From Oscillospiraceae bacterium (GTDB lineage Bacteria > Bacillota > Clostridia > Oscillospirales > UBA929), in assembly GCA_009782215.1 (NCBI GenBank), contig WRKO01000001.1:85064-149063 (forward strand): 64,000 nucleotides of DNA, written 5' to 3'. Below the pieces are notes generated by a model. The model made no database searches. It saw only the letters and a program-made list of their open reading frames with translations, and had not been told where the DNA came from. The translations under genes and the position numbers were made by a program. The first letter of the stretch is position 1, and each line of letters begins with the position of its first letter. This document shows, one piece after another, positions 60,846 through 64,000 of this stretch.

Positions 60846-62090
60846 ATGCCATTGAACTGTGAAATCATCGCCGTCGGCACGGAGCTATTGCTGGGCGGCA
60901 TCGCCAATACCAACGCGCGGGATATCTCGCAAGGGCTGGCCGAGGCGGGAATCCACTGCTACTACCATACGACGGTGGGCGACAACCCCGCCCGTCTGCG
61001 CGGGGCGCTGCTTGCCGCGCAAAAGCGCGCAGATATCATCATCACCACCGGGGGACTGGGCCCCACCTACGACGACATCACCAAGCAGGTGGTCTGCGAG
61101 ACGTTCGGCATACCGCTGGAGTTGCACGGGGAGACATGGGCGCGCATTACAGGCTATTTTGACAAAATCGGAAGACCGGCGACGGAAAACAACCGCCGTC
61201 AGGCCTTGATACCCAAAGGCGGCGAGGTGTTTGCCAACGACTGGGGAACGGCCCCCGGCTGCGGCTTCCGCGCCGGGGATACGCATATATTTATGCTACC
61301 CGGCCCGCCCAAGGAATGCCGCCCGATGTTTGAGCAGCGCCTGCTGCCGCTGCTGAAGGCCATGTCGCCGGAGACGATTGTCAGCCGCCAGCTCCGCGTT
61401 TTCGGGATGGGCGAAAGCTCGGCGGAAGACAAGCTGCGCCCGCTGATGGAGCGGTTGATCAACCCCACGCTGGCGCCGTACGCCAAGGAAGGCGAGGTCG
61501 CCCTGCGCGTCACCGCCTCAGCGCCGTCGGAGGAGGAAGCCCTGCGGCTCATCGCCCCGGTGGAGGAAGAGGTCAAGGCCCTGCTGGGCGGCGTGGTGTA
61601 CGGCACGGATGACGATTCGCTGGCAAGCGTGACGCTGGAGTTGCTGAGACGGGAAGGCGCGTCGCTTGCCGCCGCCGAGAGCTGCACCGGCGGGATCATC
61701 GCGTCGCGGCTGACCGGCGTGCCGGGCGCGTCGGAGGTGTTCATGGGCGGGGTGGTGGCCTACACCCGTGAGATGAAAGTCAACGTCCTCGGCGTGCCGG
61801 AGGATGTGATGGATACGCATGGAGTGGTGTCGCAGGAGGTCGCCTTGGCGATGGCGCGCGGCGTCTGCGCCGTGACGGGCGCGTCGCTGGGGCTGGGCGT
61901 CACCGGATTGGCCGGGCCGGACGGGGACGGGAGCCCCGTCCCAATCGGCATCGTCTGCATCGCGCTGTATGACAGCCGCGACGGGACGCAAACGGCCCAG
62001 ACGCGCAATTTCGGCGACGGACGCGAACGCGTACGGCTGATGGCGTCGATGACCGCGCTGGATATGGCGCGGCGGAAGCTACTCGGCTGA
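60846..62090 (+). CDS. cinA: CinA-family protein (competence/damage-inducible, NMN deamidase-like)
   Basis: 414 residues. N-terminal MoCF-like domain (EIIAVGTELLLGGIANTNAR, TTGGLGPTYDDITK) and C-terminal CinA domain (AAESCTGGIIASRLTGVPGA, GVTGLAGPDGDG). The C-terminal part deamidates nicotinamide mononucleotide in several bacteria and the N-terminal part is an ADP-ribose pyrophosphatase-like fold. Start behind GCGGAGGG. Its end overlaps the convergent gene by 12 bases. Confidence 0.95.
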   Translation: MPLNCEIIAVGTELLLGGIANTNARDISQGLAEAGIHCYYHTTVGDNPARLRGALLAAQKRADIIITTGGLGPTYDDITKQVVCETFGIPLELHGETWARITGYFDKIGRPATENNRRQALIPKGGEVFANDWGTAPGCGFRAGDTHIFMLPGPPKECRPMFEQRLLPLLKAMSPETIVSRQLRVFGMGESSAEDKLRPLMERLINPTLAPYAKEGEVALRVTASAPSEEEALRLIAPVEEEVKALLGGVVYGTDDDSLASVTLELLRREGASLAAAESCTGGIIASRLTGVPGASEVFMGGVVAYTREMKVNVLGVPEDVMDTHGVVSQEVALAMARGVCAVTGASLGLGVTGLAGPDGDGSPVPIGIVCIALYDSRDGTQTAQTRNFGDGRERVRLMASMTALDMARRKLLG

Positions 62091-62861
62091 CGGCTTCGGC
62101 TTCCAGAAAACCAGCAGCAGCGTGACGGTCACGATGACCGCGCCTGCCGCCAAACCCACGGCGAGCCACGGGAAACGGCCCGGGTCGTCCGGCAAAGGCC
62201 ATACGTCCGGCTGAGGGTATAACTGCGGCTCCGGCGCGGGGTGGAAGGCCGGGATGGCGTCGTTGGCCGGGTCAGCAAGGCAGATCCATACGTTGCGCCG
62301 GCCGTAAAAATACCCGATGAAACCCCACTCCCGCCCGTCCGGGTCGGTGTAAGCGGTCGTCACGTCCAGCCATTGCAGGTTTTCATTCGGAAAGGTATAC
62401 CCGTCCGTGCCGGCGCCGGGCCAAGGCCAAACGACGATTGAATCGGCGGACAGCAGCGCCTCGTTATCGCCCGTGTAGGGATAGAGTTCATCCGCGTATT
62501 CGTCCATAAACCAAAACACGTCATGCACCGGATACAGGCCGCCCATCGGCAGCCAGCCGGTGTCGGAGCCGTGCTCATAGACGCCCCACGGTTTCCCGCT
62601 GCGGTCATAGGTGAACATGATGAAAACCTGTTCGCCGTTGAGTAGCCTTGCCGTCTCCCGCCTTGAGCCGGGTTCGTCGTTGACGGATAGATAACCGTCT
62701 TCTCCGTTGATATAGAAAAGACGGTTGAGCGGGACGCATTGCTCCGCGTTGCGCTCATAAAAGGAATTACGCGGCTCAATCAGCACATCGGCCGCCGCGG
62801 GGAGAAGGAGCGGCAGAAGCAGCAGGCAGGCCGCCGCAAGGGTAAGGATGCGTTTGAACAT
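62079..62861 (-). CDS. Exported SH3-like protein with C-terminal membrane anchor
   Basis: 260 residues. Signal peptide MFKRILTLAAACLLLLPLLL to about 25, a beta-rich region with SH3b-like features (YLSVNDEPGSRRETARLLNG, WGVYEHGSDTGWLP), a proline-rich linker (PAPEPQLYPQPDVWPLPDD) and one C-terminal helix, so it faces outside while held in the membrane. Function unknown; possibly binds wall peptides. Confidence 0.8.
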   Translation of the reverse strand: MFKRILTLAAACLLLLPLLLPAAADVLIEPRNSFYERNAEQCVPLNRLFYINGEDGYLSVNDEPGSRRETARLLNGEQVFIMFTYDRSGKPWGVYEHGSDTGWLPMGGLYPVHDVFWFMDEYADELYPYTGDNEALLSADSIVVWPWPGAGTDGYTFPNENLQWLDVTTAYTDPDGREWGFIGYFYGRRNVWICLADPANDAIPAFHPAPEPQLYPQPDVWPLPDDPGRFPWLAVGLAAGAVIVTVTLLLVFWKPKPSAE

Positions 62862-62874
62862 GGTGAAAACCTCC

Positions 62875-63201
62875 TCAAATCAAGCGTTGTATCAGCACGC
62901 CGATTCCGAAAGAAAAGGCGTTTGCCGCGAGAGAAAACAGATAGGGGCGTTTGAAGCCGCGCCCGTATTTTTGGTAAACGAACCCCTCGGTGACGACCGC
63001 GAACAGCTCGAGCGGGACTTTCATCAGTGGGTACGGCAGCAGCCAAAAGGTCAGCACCACCAGCGGGTTGGTCAGCACGTTGGCAAGGACGAGCAGCAGC
63101 AGGTCTTTCACGTCGCGCTTGCTGGTCAGCCCAAAGAAGCCCGCCTCCAGCAGGAGGGTCAAACCCAGCGAAGCCGCCAGCGCGGAATACAGCCCGCCCA
63201 T
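62875..63201 (-). CDS. Small integral membrane protein
   Basis: 108 residues with three or four hydrophobic helices (MGGLYSALAASLGLTLLLEA ... VLANVLTNPLVVLTFWLLPY). Its ATG shares one base with the stop of the upstream transporter (TGATG), so translation is coupled. No family recognised. Confidence 0.7.
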   Translation of the reverse strand: MGGLYSALAASLGLTLLLEAGFFGLTSKRDVKDLLLLVLANVLTNPLVVLTFWLLPYPLMKVPLELFAVVTEGFVYQKYGRGFKRPYLFSLAANAFSFGIGVLIQRLI

Positions 63202-64000
63202 CAAGCGTAATGCACGGGCAGGAAGCCCAGAAACAGCGCGAAGGTCAAAACGCCGAACGCGAAGCCCTTGGCGTTCGGGAAGAGCTTTGCCATGCCCCAG
63301 AGGGTGACCGGCATCGTGACGTTCAGCAGCAGCACCGCGCCCACGCCCGCCGCCGGCAGCGACGGAAGGAGCAGCAAAACCGCCGCAAGCCCCAGCGCGG
63401 CAAACCCTACCCTGACATAACCCAGACGGTCGGCGGCAAACCCGCCGCCAAGCTTGCCCGCGAACGCCGCGCCGAGCAACGCCAAGCCCCAGACCCCGGC
63501 GCCCTTCCACGGGAAATCAAGCGATAAACCAATGTAAGAACGCAGACAGACGACCATAAACAGCCCGGCGGCGACGGCGGCCGTTATTCCCCGGGAAAAC
63601 CCTCCGCCTCCCAGAGAAAACGGCGCGTTTTCCGGCGTGCCGCGGCACAGCAAAGCAATGACCGCCGCCGACGCGACCAGCGCGGCGAGGATAACGATGT
63701 CCGGCGAGCCGTTCCCCTTGGCCCAAACCGTGCCGCAGTAGACGCCGAGCGCACCCGGCGCGACAAAGACGCCCAATATGCCGGCCCTGCCCTTGGCGGC
63801 GTTTAGGATATCAATTCCGCCGCCGATGTGAAAGAGGGCGTTGCCCAATCCGGCCAGCGCCGCGGCGGCGGCGGGAGCGGCGGTGAAAGCGTAGGCCGCG
63901 CCGACAAGGACGCATCCGGCGGCGGCGAAAAGCCGGTTTTGGCTTAGCTTGTCGGCAAGGACGCCCAGCGGCATCTGCCACGCAAAGGCGAAGAAGTTAT
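63201..64000 (-). CDS. Multi-pass transporter, MFS-like (N-terminus beyond the window)
   Basis: At least 266 residues of hydrophobic helices with PLGVLADKLSQNRLF (an MFS loop between helices 2 and 3) and a second half-repeat with GGGFAADRLGYVR. The frame is open past the edge (FFAFAWQ before MPLG), so the start is missing. Operon with the small membrane protein downstream. Substrate unknown. Confidence 0.8.
   Translation of the reverse strand, partial: NFFAFAWQMPLGVLADKLSQNRLFAAAGCVLVGAAYAFTAAPAAAAALAGLGNALFHIGGGIDILNAAKGRAGILGVFVAPGALGVYCGTVWAKGNGSPDIVILAALVASAAVIALLCRGTPENAPFSLGGGGFSRGITAAVAAGLFMVVCLRSYIGLSLDFPWKGAGVWGLALLGAAFAGKLGGGFAADRLGYVRVGFAALGLAAVLLLLPSLPAAGVGAVLLLNVTMPVTLWGMAKLFPNAKGFAFGVLTFALFLGFLPVHYA

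Overview
The window comes from a GC-rich, endospore-forming Firmicute, probably a clostridial lineage near the Oscillospirales. This is inferred from three things: a recognisable SigG forespore sigma factor and a forespore-type promoter; Gram-positive Shine-Dalgarno sites and sigma-A promoters that nearly all have 17-bp spacers; and several large S-layer-homology (SLH) surface proteins. No rRNA, tRNA or CRISPR array was seen.

The most important observation is that sigG is split. Its first 107 codons (20057-20377) and the continuation of the gene (37487-38002) lie 17.1 kb apart and are bounded by a 9-bp direct repeat (CCGATGATT, 20369-20377 and 37478-37486). Joining the repeats restores the frame exactly through the conserved region 2.3/2.4 of SigG. 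The intervening DNA carries a large serine recombinase near its right end, the same architecture as the skin element that interrupts sigK in Bacillus. The cargo is a 2821-residue SLH protein, a 1081-residue SLH/von Willebrand A protein, a membrane-anchored permuted papain-like amidase, a DUF3990/DUF3791 toxin-antitoxin-like module, a decayed radical-SAM gene, a 132-bp MITE-like repeat, and a 75-residue ORF directly inside the left junction that could be a directionality factor. One complication is that the 3' end of sigG (second helix of the region 4.2 helix-turn-helix) is also replaced by unrelated sequence from 37907 on. The gene may therefore be dead, or hit by a second rearrangement.

Left of the element (1-20 kb), minus-strand genes come first: an ABC exporter with a leader-peptide attenuator, and a GNAT acetyltransferase-trmB-lipoprotein operon. 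They are followed by plus-strand units: an OFA-type MFS transporter with an XRE-cupin regulator and acyl-CoA synthetase; a DUF2975-XRE-DUF4173 membrane operon; cheC-cheD; and a 1936-residue SLH/YDG-repeat protein convergent with a 709-residue secreted acidic protein.

Right of the element (38-64 kb) the order is: a Pr6Pr-type membrane protein; a zinc-ribbon/PPC-repeat protein; a moxR-DUF58-transglutaminase-pcrA operon with overlapping ends; a carbohydrate-type ABC importer (binding protein plus two permeases) behind a palindromic operator; a zinc-ribbon membrane protein; a lipoprotein-response regulator-histidine kinase operon; acpP; a QueG-like iron-sulfur protein with a truncated RidA remnant; a PIN toxin-antitoxin pair; a MATE exporter; thiI (probably leaderless); cinA; and minus-strand membrane proteins running off the end.

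The starts of several genes were moved downstream of the longest ORF. In at least three cases (4502, 8492, 59619) the longest ORF begins on or next to a TTG that belongs to a promoter -35 box.
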